Source: Tetradesmus obliquus
Lineage: Eukaryota > Chlorophyta > Chlorophyceae > Sphaeropleales > Scenedesmaceae
DNA: 64,000 nucleotides
Direction: 5' to 3'
Assembly: GCA_030272155.1 (NCBI GenBank)
Contig: CP126195.1
Coordinates: forward strand, 3,765,001 to 3,829,000
Shown: positions 1 through 12,239 of the stretch, in pieces
Layout of the letters: the number at the start of each line of letters is the position of its first letter
Numbering within the stretch: the first letter of the stretch is position 1
Notes under the pieces: generated by a model
Database searches by the model: none
Told to the model about the DNA's origin: nothing
The model's input: the letters and a program-made list of their open reading frames with translations, nothing else
Program-made: the position numbers and the translations under genes

Positions 1-32
1 AACGCACACTACAAGATACGCAGTAGCCATGC

Positions 33-140
33 ATGTGCACCCGCTTGGCAACTATTCTGCTGCTGCTGCTGCTTCTGCTGTATGGGCACCTACCTGGCAT
101 GCCACTTGTTGCACAGCACATGCAGTAGGGTTCCTGACTG

Positions 141-174
<34 letters not shown>

Positions 175-2225
175 GCTGCTGCTGCTGCTGCTGCTGTTGT
201 GCAGGGCCCAGCGGCAGCTGCAGCACTTGGGCTGCATTGTTTGGCGGTGCCCTCAACTCCACCTACACACTTTCTGGCACACCCCAACGCAGCAGCAGCA
301 GCAGCACGAATTCTGCTGGCTCTGTCTGCGCTGCTACTGGGCAGGCAGCGACCGGCCTTCCTCCCACCGTGCGTGGCACTATGCTAGTCGACTTGCAGCC
401 ACAAGGAGGCCAGGCTGGCTCGCTGCAGGCAGCCATTGCGCCACTTGCTCCTGGGGCTGGTGTGATCATGGCGGGATCTGCGCCAGTGACGCGCATCGTG
501 GCGGTCACGGATAGCAGCCTGGGAACCGTGACGATAGTGCGAGCAACCAGCAGCAGGTGAGAGCGCTGGTGTGACTCTGGTAGCTTGCTGGCTCAGACGC
601 AACAGCAGCAGCCGCTGAAACCTATCTGGTGGCAGCAGCAACAGCAGAGCAGCAGGCGGGTCTGTAGCACTGCAGTTGCAGCCATGCCACTGCCGCAGCA
701 TCAACCATTGGGCAGGCCACTGCAGCAGCAGCATCAACCAATGGGCAGGCTGCATCATTGGCCTACTTTCTGGTGCGTTTTCGTACTTGCACACTCTTGC
801 TGGAGTCAGCCTTAATGCAGCAGAATCGCACCCTGCGTCAATGCAGATACACTGACGTGCTCTGCAGCACTTATAGCACTGCTTGTCAGCAAGCCACCCG
901 TCTTGCTGCCTTGCTGCATGTATCTCTGCTGCCGCATGCCGCACATGCAGCGGCGCTGACTCACTGCGCTACACTTCCAAGCCGGGCTCTAATGGCCTGG
1001 AATACGTCAGCTTCCTTGCTCAAGCAGCAGACGGGCAGCAAGCCGCTGCCATGATCCTTGTGCGAGTCAACAGCAGCGAGCCAATGCAGCCCCCGGCAAA
1101 CCACAAACCCACGCCGCGCAATTTCACGACTACCACGCTCGTTGATCGTTATGTGACGATCACGGTGATCGCTCCGGAGCTGTATTGGGGGCTCGATCCG
1201 GATTCGACGGATCTGCCGGGACTGAAGCTGGCGGGTGCCGGCTCGGCAGCCAAGGGCGGGATTGTGGAAATAGTGCAGCTGACTGGCAACGACACGGGCA
1301 TCAGATACACTGTGAGTGCCGAGATGGAAGGAGCTGCTGTATGTTATAGATGGGTTGCTGTGATTTTGTTGACTGCTATAGCAATCTTGGTGTTTGTTGA
1401 GGAGATGTGGCTCCTGCTGTTGTATTCCTGCCTCTGGTGGTTTCCCGTGTTCACCATCACGCACAATGATGCTGGTGCTGCTGCTGTTACGGGCAACATA
1501 TACACAGTAAGTGTCCAGTTGGAGCGAGCTGCTGCTGTGTGTGATGGTACCGGTGTACCTGACCGCCGCTGCGATGCTGAGGAAATGTGTCGGCTGCTGC
1601 TGCTCTGTGTGTGTGTACCTCTGGCGGTTGCCTTTCTGTATGTGGGGCCAAGGTGGGGCAATCAAATGTGTCTCAGTCAAATGAACAGGCACAGGCGCAC
1701 TCCCACGCACATGTCTGCAAATTGTGCCCCACCATAACACAGTGTTATAACAGCCGCCTCTGCACTTCTTCTCTGCTGCATGCAGCCGCCCACCAACTTC
1801 TCAGGCACTGATATCTTCCCCTACTCCCTCACTGATGGGCTGGCCACGGCAACAGCCTACATCACCGTCAGAGTAACCTCGCGTGAGCGACCACACAGCA
1901 TGCATGCTGCAACTTGAAACAGAGTGTGCGCCCTTGTGTGTTGAGCTCGCTGTTGCTGCTGCTGCTGCTGCTGCATGTTGCTTCGTGAAGTGGTACACTA
2001 GTGTCAGACCCCTGGCACAGTTGCGGCTGCAGTGTGTTACATGCAGCACTCGGTGCAACCATCTATACTGCAGTCCTACTGCTTATTCTGCTGCAGGCCC
2101 TCCGTCAGGGGGTGTCACCGGTGTTGACCCCTGCGGCAGCGTGTGTGATTCAAAGCACATCATAGTCAACAACCCAAATGACACTAAAGCTGGCCAGGCT
2201 GGAAACAGCGCTGGTGAGTAGGGCA

Positions 2226-2262
<37 letters not shown>

Positions 2263-2745
2263 GTATGGTGCTGTCAGGAAGACAGGGGTTGTGCCAGCAA
2301 CATAGCCAGAGCAGGACAGGAGAGTCAGCTTCTGTTCAGATCTCGGCTGCCGTCAAACACCGTCACAGCAGACGCATTATGCGCAAGCAAAGCACAGCAC
2401 ATTGTGCTGTTGTTGCTGCTGCTGCCGCAACTCTGCTGCTGCCATTCTACTGCTGCTGCAGTTGTCTACAGTGGAATGACGGATGGCATTGCGGAAGTCA
2501 TATCTTCATCAAAACGCATGGCAGCTCCACAAGGGAAGGTGCCTGGGATGTAAGTGGTAATTGCTTACAGCTATCAGAAACTAACCAAGTTCAAACACTG
2601 AAACTGTGTCACAGTGACCAAAACACCAGGAATTTGCGGCACAGCCAGCCCTGGTTGGCCGCCTCGCCTTCTGCCAAGCCTAGGAAGTAGGCGGCAAGCA
2701 GGTTGTGAGTGCCGGCATTGTTATAAGAGGGCTGACTGGCGGGTT

Positions 2746-2796
<51 letters not shown>

Positions 2797-3421
2797 AGCG
2801 CCACCAGCATACTAAAAAAGATTGGAATGGTGAGTCGCATCCAGACATGCAGACACAGGAGCACAGCCACACCAACGCTGCGTTGAGAGCTCGCATGCAC
2901 TCATACATATATTGTCAATCTGCTGCGCTGCAAAGCTTCAGGCGGCTGGCAGCCTGCGCTAGCGGCGCCGCACTTGAGACATTATAAACCTTCGCAATGC
3001 AGCAACTCAGAGCCTACGATGCATGGTATGCACTGATACGTCTCATACTGGCAGCAGTTTGGAGCCGTGGCCAGCAGCCACGAGCAACCACATGTTCACA
3101 GAGAGATTACACACAAGCAAGGCAGTGGACTGAAGCTGCATACATTTGCTACCTGCAGGCTGCAGAAGCACCTGCTGCTGGTCTGTATAGCAATGTTGTT
3201 GCCCCGCAAACATCTCACACAGATTTGAACTACTGCCTGGATCCAGTCCCTGCAGGCAGGCTCAATGATTCACGCATCGGCATGCGTGAATGATTGCCAA
3301 CAGCAGTGCAGATAAGTTTGAAAATTACATTATACATGTCAACTGGCTGCAGGCAATCGTCCAGGGCATTAAGGGTCCGAAAGAGGACAAAGCAACCTGG
3401 CTGAAGTACGGTAAGCAGTAG

Positions 3422-3489
<68 letters not shown>

Positions 3490-6400
3490 AACACGCACAT
3501 CTGCCCAGTGACCGAAGCGCTAGACCTGAATCGATGACCACACCGCGCAATCCTGCTGCACATGGGACAGGCCAGGAGAAGCAGAACATCATGATCAGCA
3601 GCAAAACACTGATGCAGCGACAGGAATGACAAAAACCCACAAGCAAGGGTGCACTTAGGCGTGAAGAGCTCCCCAATGTTGATATTAAAAATATTTGTAC
3701 CTTGCACATACGGATTCGTGATGTGTGTCGCATCGGTGTTGCAATGCATATGTAAGTGACAGCTTGTAATGCATTTGTATCATATGGCATGTTGAAGTGC
3801 GTGCTCATCAAATGACGTGTTTAAGTGCGTGCAGTTGCCAACATGTGTCTGCATCAGAGCTTGAGAAGGATCTGAGCCAGATGGAGGACTACCTGGTGTG
3901 CAAAATGCACCAGTAAGGTTTGCATGTTACTCACTTGTTACTAACATGCCACTAGCATGTTGCTAACATATTCATTTGCTGCTGCAGAGCTTGAAAAAGA
4001 TCTCAGCCAGATGGAGGACTACCTGGTGTGTGAGATGAACAGCATCGGTGAGCAATACAAGAGAGCTTTTGTCACATAGATGTTGCTGTTGGGGCAGTCG
4101 CATGATCATCCTAGTAAGCCATACCTGTCAGCATCAGCACGAGGGCAGTGCTGCCCTAGCACTGGATGTTGCTGCTGACTTGTAGTTGCAAGCTCTGTCA
4201 ACACACTCTGTTGAGCACGCGGCACGCTCATTTTTTAAATCTGTTTCTCTACTGCTCTTGCTGTGCCTGATGGTGCTGCTGTGGCAGTTGGCAACGCCTT
4301 TTATGCTGCTGGGCAACAGATGCAGCAGCAGCACGTGTATGACTTCAACAACGCCATCAATGGCGTTCAAGACTACCTTATGGATGGCTGCGGCTCGCGC
4401 AACTGCCTGAACTACACACAGGTGGGCCTGTCTGGTTGTCTGCAGTGCATGTTACACCTCACTGCACCATGTTGCACGTCACTGCATTATGTTACACCTG
4501 ACTGCACCATGTTGTACCACCTATACTGTGGGTTCAACTTGATGGTCTGGCAAGCATCTTTTCAATGATTTGCGGCACGTGCTCTACCATGTTCTGCCAT
4601 ATTGCAGCACATGATATACTATAGAGCTTTGTGGAACTACAAAAACCCATTGGGTGGCCGCAGCATGCACAAGTGTCCCAACTACACGGATTTCTGAATG
4701 AAATCAAATCTAAAGCATGGGATGTTCTACCATGCTGCACTCTGCGGTGTTATGTTACATTGCGTTGCGCCATGCTGCACCATGAGAACTGCATGACACA
4801 GTGTATCCAGAAGTAAACATGCCATGTCGTACCGATTCATACCATGCTTTCAAGTTGATTTTCAGGCAACAGCGGCACACACCAACAGCTCTCAATACTA
4901 CCATGGGGTTGCAATTGCATTGCAATGCATTCACACCACGCCCTACAATGTCATGCTGCAGTGAACGGCCATGCCGCACCATCTCAATCCTGCTTGTGCT
5001 GCACTTCTGCCCCTGCAGTTGGCCCCGCGCCTGCGCAATGACGCTTCTGGCATGAACTGCGTCATCGGTCACAAATCAAACGGCTGCTCGTCCGTTGCCT
5101 CTTGGGATTACAACGACCCGGTCATGTGCACTTGGGTCGACTCCACATCAGGAAGTGGTACGGGCATCTGCGATCCCGTTACAAAGCTATGCTACGAGTC
5201 GTCTGTCAGTTTCTCAGGTGAGTGCAATGACAGCGGCCCCACAGGCAATGGCGTGTCTGGGCTTAAAAAGCAACTGGAACGGCCGGATTTGTGCGGGTAA
5301 TTTTGATTGCCAAAGTAATGAAGGAGGAACTGGGTACCTTTCCAACCCTCATGAGCAGTAGATCGGCTCGCTGGGTTTGTGCCTGAGGTGGGTCTGTCCC
5401 ATACTTTGGTATTGGTATTGGTATTGGCAATGGCCGGGTGCGGCGAATGCATTTTGATTGGTCTGCACGGTTTAGGGGAGATGCTCTGACGAGCCGTGAT
5501 ACAGGCGTGCACCAGTGACTCGAGCTCGCTGCATTGCCAAACTTTATGCCGGCTCATTGGCAGTGCTGAGGTTGCTGCCGCTGCTGCTGCCGCTGCCGCT
5601 GCCGCTGCCGCTGCTGCTGCCTCTGCTGCTGCTGCTGTTGCCCCTGCCGCTGCTGCTGGTGCCGCTGCCGCAGGCGTTATTGACTACTATGCCAAGACGA
5701 TCATACCCACTTTCCTGCAGCACCCAGCCATCAACTACTTCCATGCATTCGACCAGTACGACAGCGTGGACGCCGTCTCTGCGGTGGCTAAGGGTGCAGC
5801 GCTGTACATGGTGCTGCTGCAGGTGTGTCAGTGTCACATTGACGCAACTGTTGTTGTAATGATGTTGTCAAGGATCAGGCAATGACATGTTTGCTTTATC
5901 CCGCTTTCACCGAGGCAGACTGTTGCAAGTACGATGTAGCACAGGTCGGTGTTGACGTCCTGTCACGTTCTTGATCTGGACGTTTGAACGCTGCTGTGAC
6001 TGGTCCTTACATGTGCGACACTGTAGGCGTGGTCAACTGCACTTTGCTGTAGTCAACCATTGCTGCTGTTGCTTGCAGGAGCTGATCCTGCTTGGATCCC
6101 CCGGCGGCGAGAACGCCACAATGATTGCTTTTGCAAAACGCATGGCTGATTACCTGGAGCCCCGCTACCAGTACCACACGGACGAGGCTCGGCTGCGCAA
6201 CCTCGTGACGTCCACGTCATACACGACGGGGCCTATGAAGTTCACCAACTGCAACAACGGGGGCTGCAACAACTGCCCGTATGTCCCTGATTACTGGCGG
6301 GAGCAGGACTGCTGCACCGGCTGGCAATGCTCCACAGACATGGTCACCGTCGGCGGCGTAACAAGTAAGCCGCATGATGAAGACAGCCCCCACAAGCACT

Positions 6401-8206
6401 GCTGCTGCTGCTGCTAAGCGGCTACAGTGTGATCTGCTGCTTCTCTGCTGCTCTGCTTCAAGACGTGGCGGTGCTGATGCTGTGCTGGGTATGGCGTTAT
6501 GGCATCACTGCTAGCACGCGAAATACACGTGTATTGTGTACACATGGCAGCACGGCTTCCTTTGTGCTTGTTTTGCGCTTCTTGTGGGACGTGTGTGCTG
6601 CATGCGTTTGCTTCTTGATTGTCTTGTGCTTGTGGATAACCAGCAATGTGATTATCTTCTACCTTGTATACATTCTCATCTGCTGCTGCTGCTGCTGCTG
6701 CTGCAGTGTACACAGGCAACTTCCGCATTCGCCAGGGCTGCAGCAAGAACTTGGTGTCTGTCAGCTGCGACTAGTGAGTAGGCAGTGTTGCGTGCGGGGG
6801 TAGTTCAATCCATGCTGTGCACACAGGAGTAGCGGAAAGTTCTTCAATATCCTTACAATACATGTCAGCTGCAACCAGTGAGGCGGGAGTAACAACCTGC
6901 AGCTCTTGTCAACACTTGCAGCCTGGCATTGCACATTATCTTGAGTGATTACATTGGCTGTGCTGCCAGCTGCAAGTGATGAGTGCACAGCTGTGGGACA
7001 ATGTGAGGGCCATTTGTAAGTTTAACACCGCACACAGACCTCCACAGCAGGCTAGCAACTGCGACGCCTTGTCAAAATCCTGAATGTTGAGGATGCACCA
7101 TAGGGTGCGACCTTCAAGCTTCCTTGGACAGATGCATGATATGTGCTTGAGGTCTTGCCGTTGGCTGCTGCTTTAGCTGCATGATGCTTGATCATCTGCA
7201 TGCAATAACATCTCCCGGCTTTAGTGTTGATACGATGGCCCTGCTTGACTCAACAGGGCTGCAATGCCAACACATCAACTGCATTGCCGCTTGCAAAAAT
7301 TGCAGATGTGCGAACCTGCGTTTAAACATGCTTTAAACTTGCAGTTGACAATTTGCGTCGAAACGTGCTTCAACGTTTGCTGCTTGCAGTCTCGCATGGG
7401 GCCACGACAAAAACCACAACTGCTATGGTACCTGTGCCAGAATGGCGGACCTCAACACAGGTTCCTGTAACAGGCTGTGGTGCAACAGGACGCTCCCTGA
7501 ATGCGCTCCAGGTGAGATACAGTAGGGCTGTCACCAGCCAGGGGTGATAATCATGGGCTCATGGCTTCAAAGCAAACTTGGTATGGTTTGTGCCTTCAAA
7601 TGTCAGGCCCTTGGCCTTGGCAGCTCTGGAGAGGGGGAGGAGGAGTCGCACTAGCACTGCTTCTAATTGCCCTGGTTGATTGTCCACGTGTACTGCTTGT
7701 GCTGTTGGTACCGGTTATGCACAGCCGTGGCGGCATGGGGCTGTATAGAATCATCCTTTATACATGCTAGGGTACTGCCTGCGGCTGACTGTACCGCTGT
7801 GTCTGGATGTGTACATGCACCGCCCCTCACAGAAAGCTACTATTCCAACGACTGCAAGTGCGGGCAAGTAGACTGGTGGCAGGGCCTGGACCAGGGGTTC
7901 AGAGCCCTCAGGGACGATGTGACAGCCCAGCTGGCAAATGTAACTGTTATAATCAGCGCCATGCGCAACATATCCCACACCGGACTACCAATGGAACTGT
8001 TTGGCCTGTACCAGAGCAGCTACTACCCCTTAGCTTCATGCGACCTGGGCAATGCTACCAGCATGCGCAGCGGCAGTACCATGCAGGGCAGCAACACCAG
8101 CACCGGCAGCAGCAGCAGCAGCACCGCAACATCTGACAGCACACACACCGGCGGCCCTGAGCAGCTTTTCGGCACTGCGAGAGGCGTTGATAGCAGTAAC
8201 CCTGGC

Positions 8207-8256
<50 letters not shown>

Positions 8257-8341
8257 GGCCCTGGGCGTTGATGCTGCATCGGCGGCTGCGCCTGGTGCTG
8301 ATGCATCAGCAGCAGCAGCAGCATCAGCAGCCAGTGGCTGA
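33..8341 (+). CDS. Large secreted Cys-rich protein with two tandem Ig/cadherin-like (Big_9-type) repeats
   Basis: Exons I can join in phase: 33-124, 212-556, 951-1311, 1786-1882, 2097-2213, 2462-2538, 2799-2829, then less certain pieces near 3166-3290 and 3353-3410, then 3989-4048, 4288-4421, 5019-5217, 5674-5822, 5915-5944, 6079-6364, 6707-6773, 7390-7511 and 7833-8341 (TGA). The first exon encodes [18 protein letters not shown], a signal peptide. Next come two repeats with the pattern GTVTI...RYTPPTNFSGTDIFPY..TDG..TATAYITVRV, the signature of bacterial-type Ig/cadherin-like repeats (Pfam Big_9 kind). The middle and C-terminal thirds are rich in paired cysteines (for example NCNNGGCNNCP, DCCTGWQC, NCYGTC, DCKCGQVDWW) and N-glycosylation sites, so an extracellular or cell-wall location is likely. 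The C-terminus is an Ala/Ser/Thr low-complexity stretch encoded by a GCT run. I recognise no catalytic domain. The exon 1/2 junction and the 2830-3410 segment are the weakest parts. Confidence 0.7.
3419..3489 (+). repeat. CAG/CAA triplet run inside an intron of the Ig-like gene
   Basis: About 22 CAG/CAA units just after the gtaagc donor at 3411. This is one of the few intronic runs in the CAG rather than CTG orientation, and it sits near the donor rather than the acceptor. Confidence 0.85.
3857..3915 (+). repeat. Exon echo of the 3989-4048 exon (ELEKDLSQMEDYLV)
   Basis: Two neighbouring copies of one exon, each after a cag and each encoding ELEKDLSQMEDYLV. Copy 2 (3989-4048) ends in phase 1 (gatgaacagcatcg|gtgagc) and joins the next exon at 4288 in frame. 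Copy 1 ends at a gtaagg donor in phase 2 and would break the frame. Copy 1 is therefore a decaying duplicate or a poison exon; mutually exclusive use is less likely because of the phase. Confidence 0.75.
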
Positions 8342-8864
8342 GGGCGACAGTGACATCAACATTCGGCTGGTGCCTCAACCAAGCGAGAGTGGCAGCTGGG
8401 AGTGCCAGCTGATGGCTGAACATGTTGTGTTGCTGTATGCCAAGTTTGTGTTGACTCCACTCAGACCATCGACACTCTTCAGAGGCAGGCTGTGAGTGTG
8501 GAAAACACATTGTGAGACTGTGAGTCCTCTGGCAGCCGCCAAAACAAGATGCAGACAGAAGCAGCCTCCTGCATGGGCCCTTATAAGGACCGTATTTATG
8601 GCTTGACTGGCATCACAATGTTGTTTTTGCAAAACGAGATTTAGAGAGAAGCAGCCTCCTGCATGGGCCCTCAGGGCCTGACTGGCATCACGATGCTGGC
8701 AGCAACTGCCAGTGTATATTGTCCGAAACCTGGTGTTTTCTTTATTGTAATTGTAAGAGCTATGCAGCTGCAATTCAGCACCTCCACTACAACAGGTGGC
8801 GTGAAGTCCAGCGAGCTGGCGCATTGCTGGAAGCTGCCGCACTGCGAGCACTGAGAGCTGAGCT
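8342..8864. other. 3' flank of the Ig-like gene with an 85-base tandem duplication
   Basis: No gene seen. Two copies of a segment containing agaagcagcctcctgcatgg followed by gactggcatcac lie at about 8551-8615 and 8640-8693. The TGTAA motifs near 8746-8757 could serve as the algal poly(A) signal for the upstream gene. Confidence 0.5.
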
Positions 8865-8892
8865 CAGCTAGGAAGCGCGCGCTTCCTAGCTG
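8865..8892. repeat. Perfect 28-base palindrome
   Basis: The sequence cagctaggaagcgc and its exact reverse complement abut with no loop. Going outward, the next pair (t/c) no longer matches. It lies between the poly(A) region of the upstream gene and the tail of an oppositely oriented LINE. It could form a cruciform or hairpin; function is unknown. Confidence 0.85.
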
Positions 8893-8920
8893 CGCAAAGT
8901 ATTTGCATGCCTTGACAAGG

Positions 8921-9540
8921 ATTGCATTACATTACATCACATTACATGCTCCTCTCAACGAGGAGTGGGAACCCCAGTCAGGAGCCAACGAGAGGCTCAT
9001 AGGGGAAGGAAACATCGAAGAACAACTCATCATCGTCCAAACCGTCAGACGAAATCGCAGAAAAAAAACACATCAGCATCATCAATAGCTTGAGCAATAG
9101 CCTGAGAGGACGGAAGGACCTCAGGATCAGTGTCCGGGTCACACCGCATCAGATAGCAGCAGTGCACAAAAGCAGCCACCAAAGCAGGTGCCTGCTTCAT
9201 AAAAGTGATCATGTCATCGCCTGCTGGGTGGCAACCAGCAATAGTAGCCCATGTTTGTGACGAGTCCCCGAAGGGTTCGAACAACATAGCAGATCGCTCG
9301 CGGACTGGTGCATAGAATGGGCACTCAAAGACCATATGAAACTCATCCTCAACAACCTCAGACTGGCAGCCAGGGCGTAGGCACACCCTGTCACTTCGCG
9401 GCACATGTTTTGCAGGTCTTGGTATAAATTGAAAGTGCATGGCGCAGCAACTGCATCGTTGCTGCCTTGTGACAGCCCATGGCACTGCATGCCATGCCGC
9501 ATGCCATGCCGCATGGCTGGGCCAAGTCATGTAACGCATG
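8921..9540 (-). mobile_element. 5'-truncated non-LTR retrotransposon (LINE), 3' end
   Basis: The minus strand encodes the C-terminal tail of a LINE reverse-transcriptase polyprotein. A zinc-knuckle-like RT tail is visible (CLRPGC...EDEFHMVFECPFY...R), typical of zf-RVT domains, followed by DDMITFMKQAPALVAAFVHC. The frame is shifted near 9060-9070 by a longer T run than in the copy at 32879, so this copy is dead. The 3' end shows the shared tail (ggttcccactcctcgttgag, then agcatgtaatg repeats) that also occurs at 27954-28032 and 32879-33224. There is no RT core or endonuclease, so it was truncated on insertion. The 5' limit, about 9440-9540, is approximate. The clade cannot be assigned from this fragment. 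Confidence 0.85.
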
Positions 9541-10070
9541 GTGTTTTCTTGTTATTGGGGTGGTACTGTGCAGCACCTGTGCGTTATCCGCACAGCGCTG
9601 ATGTGATTTGCTTGTGAAATTGCTCATCATTGACGCTTGAGGTACAACGAAGTATATGGAAGGGCTCTTGTACATGTAACCACTTTCCTGCTGGGAAGTT
9701 CCCAGGGTGGGAACGGTTCCCACTGGCTTGTACCGCAGTTGTGTTCTGCATATCAGCTGTCGATTGCCGCCTCACATTGGCCCTAGCAGACTCAGGCAGA
9801 TTGAAACCGCAATGCCCACTACAGACACAGGCAACGGCGACGTGTCGAGTTTGGCAGTTGTCACATGCTTCACCCCCCTCCACCTTTTGTGCCACAACAG
9901 TGACAAGGGTTTTTGGCCAGCAAGTCCGGCACCAGCAGCCGCACGTTTGCAAGCATGGTGAAATAACCGTATCAATCATTCGCTATGCGACTACTCGGAG
10001 CTGCAATACCTGCAGTGAAGCAGCAAGAAAAGCACCGTAGTGCTACTCTGGTAATCTCGTGCCTGACACG

Positions 10071-12197
10071 ATGCAGCTGCTGAGGCACAGACAAACATCG
10101 CATCACACAGCTAAAAAACAGCAGAAGCCGCACGTAGCGAGCGTAGCACGAGCTACTCGCCCCCGCAGGATGTGTGCTGCTGCTGCTGGTCCCACAGATG
10201 TGTTTGTGCTGGACTTTGATGGAGTGCTGGTAGACTCTGAGCCCGAGGTACGCTGAGCTATACAGCAAGAGTTACATGTAGAAGATGAAACAGAAGTTGC
10301 AGGTGCAATGTGCCTGCCAATACTTGCTGGGTCACAACAGCTGCAGCAGAAGCAGCAGGAACAGCATTGACACCGCTGGCGCTCTTGGTGTGTGCTGAGC
10401 TCCACTCTGACGTGTGCCTTCGTTAACAAAAACAATACAAGACAAACCCCTGCCATGCCTTACGTTAATGTGTCACTCAATGAGTCAAACATATGTTGCG
10501 CCACCAATGCTTTGACAGCACTCCTTGCCAACTACCATGGATGCTGCACACTCTCCTGCAATGTAAGTGTGCAGCTCAACAACTGAACCAAGAGCCGCCC
10601 GTGGCTTATCATCCTGCAGGTCTCCTCCTCAGTTTATGCAGCAGCACGCGACTATTGGCAGGATCTATTCAGCTCCGTATTGTATGTGTACATGAGAGCA
10701 TCTGACTCGAGCAATGACCGCCTGTGGCTTTCCACCCTGCAGGTGTCCTCCTCAGCGTATGCAGCAGCGCGGGACTACTGGCCAGCCCTGTTCAGCCCGG
10801 CAACAGCAGCACAGCAGCAGCAGGTCATGGAGGGCCTCCGCAGCACGCGGCCAGTGCTTGTAAGGGGCTATGAAAGCATGGTCATGGCACGAATGCTGCT
10901 GGAAGATCCCGGCTGTGTGGATGGGATCTTGGCAGACTGGCACCCGCTGCTGCACAAAACCCTGGACAGGTGGGCGGGAGTGCAAGTGTGCTGCAGCGGC
11001 GTTGGCAGCGCTGCAGGGTTTGCTGATTTGATGCACGGCCTTGGCAGCGTAGATGCGTTGAGGTTGTAGTTGGGTGGTGAGGCGTGGCGTGCAGAGCAAA
11101 AAGCCAGTGCTTGTGAGGGGATATGAGAGCATGGTGATGGCAGGGATGCTGCTGGAAGATCCAGGCTGTGTGGACGGTATCCTGGCAGACTGGCACCCGC
11201 TGCTGCACAAAACCCTGGACAGGTGGGCGGGAGGTGGGAGTGCGAGTGTGCTGCAGCGTTTTCGGCAGCACTGCAAGGTTTGCTGGTAGATTGTTTGGCT
11301 GTGGCCGCGTAGATGCGTTGAGGTTGTAGTTGGGGTGGTGAGGCATGGCGTGCTGAGCAAAAGGCCAGTGCTTGTGAGGGGATATGAGAGCATGGTCATG
11401 GCCAGAATGCTGCTGGAAGACCCAGGCTGTGTGGATGGTATCTTGGCAGACTGGCACCCGCTGCTGCACAAAACCTTGGACAGGTGGGCGGGAGTGCAAG
11501 CGTGCTGCAGCGGCGTTGGCAGCGGTGATCTTGTCCTGCAGGTTGGGTGAGTTTTGGCAGCAGCTGCAGGCCTCCCTTGGAGCAGCACCGGGCTGCCTGG
11601 CTGGCCTGTTGATCGCATCAAAAGAATTGTTTCGCAGTGTATGTACCTATTGCACACTCCTTATGTTGCTGTGCAGGTGGGGTGAGTCTTGGGAGCAGCT
11701 GCCGGCCTCCTTCCAGCAGCACAGCACTGCATGGCTGGCATATTGATCATTGATTGTTGATTATTGATCATTGATTGATTTAATCACAGTATATATCCAT
11801 TGCACACTCCCTTGTTGCTGTGCAGGTGGGGTGAGTCTTGGGAGAAGCTGCAAACCTCGTTTGAGCAGCACCGGGCAGCCTGGCTGGCATCAGACAGGGC
11901 TGGCTGGCTGGACCGAAACCGGCCCTATGAGGGCATGGTGGAGGCCATGGCAAGCTGTGAATACCCCATTTACATTGCAAGCAGGTGAGTGTATAGTATA
12001 GCAAGATACAGGGATGACCGTACTGTTTGCCAGTACGTGCCAAACCCATCTTCCTTGCGTGCATTGTGCTTAGTTTGCCTGTTACATCTCGCTGGCGCTG
12101 CTGGCACAGCTACGCTGCTGCAACAACTTTGCCCTGGAGCACCATGACCTGCTCTTGCCTGACACCATGTTGAAACAACCACTGCTGAGTTGTTCAC

Positions 12198-12239
<42 letters not shown>

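Noticed and set aside
52..237. Poly-Ser, poly-Leu, poly-Cys and poly-Ala open frames on both strands at triplet runs
   Set aside because: Any CTG/CAG run is open in several frames. Without splice-consistent neighbours or motif content these are shadows of the repeats.
961..1740. 259-codon open frame on the minus strand
   Set aside because: It lies antisense to Ig-like exons and introns, has no recognisable motif, and its composition mirrors the plus-strand gene.
3419..3489. CRISPR-like or satellite array
   Set aside because: It is a plain trinucleotide microsatellite without spacers.
9045..9539. Intact LINE protein
   Set aside because: Only the zf-RVT tail is present, with a frame change; no RT core or endonuclease.
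11098..11490. Multiple separate HAD genes in tandem
   Set aside because: Only exon 2 and 3 pieces are repeated; motifs I and IV occur once, so there is one gene.
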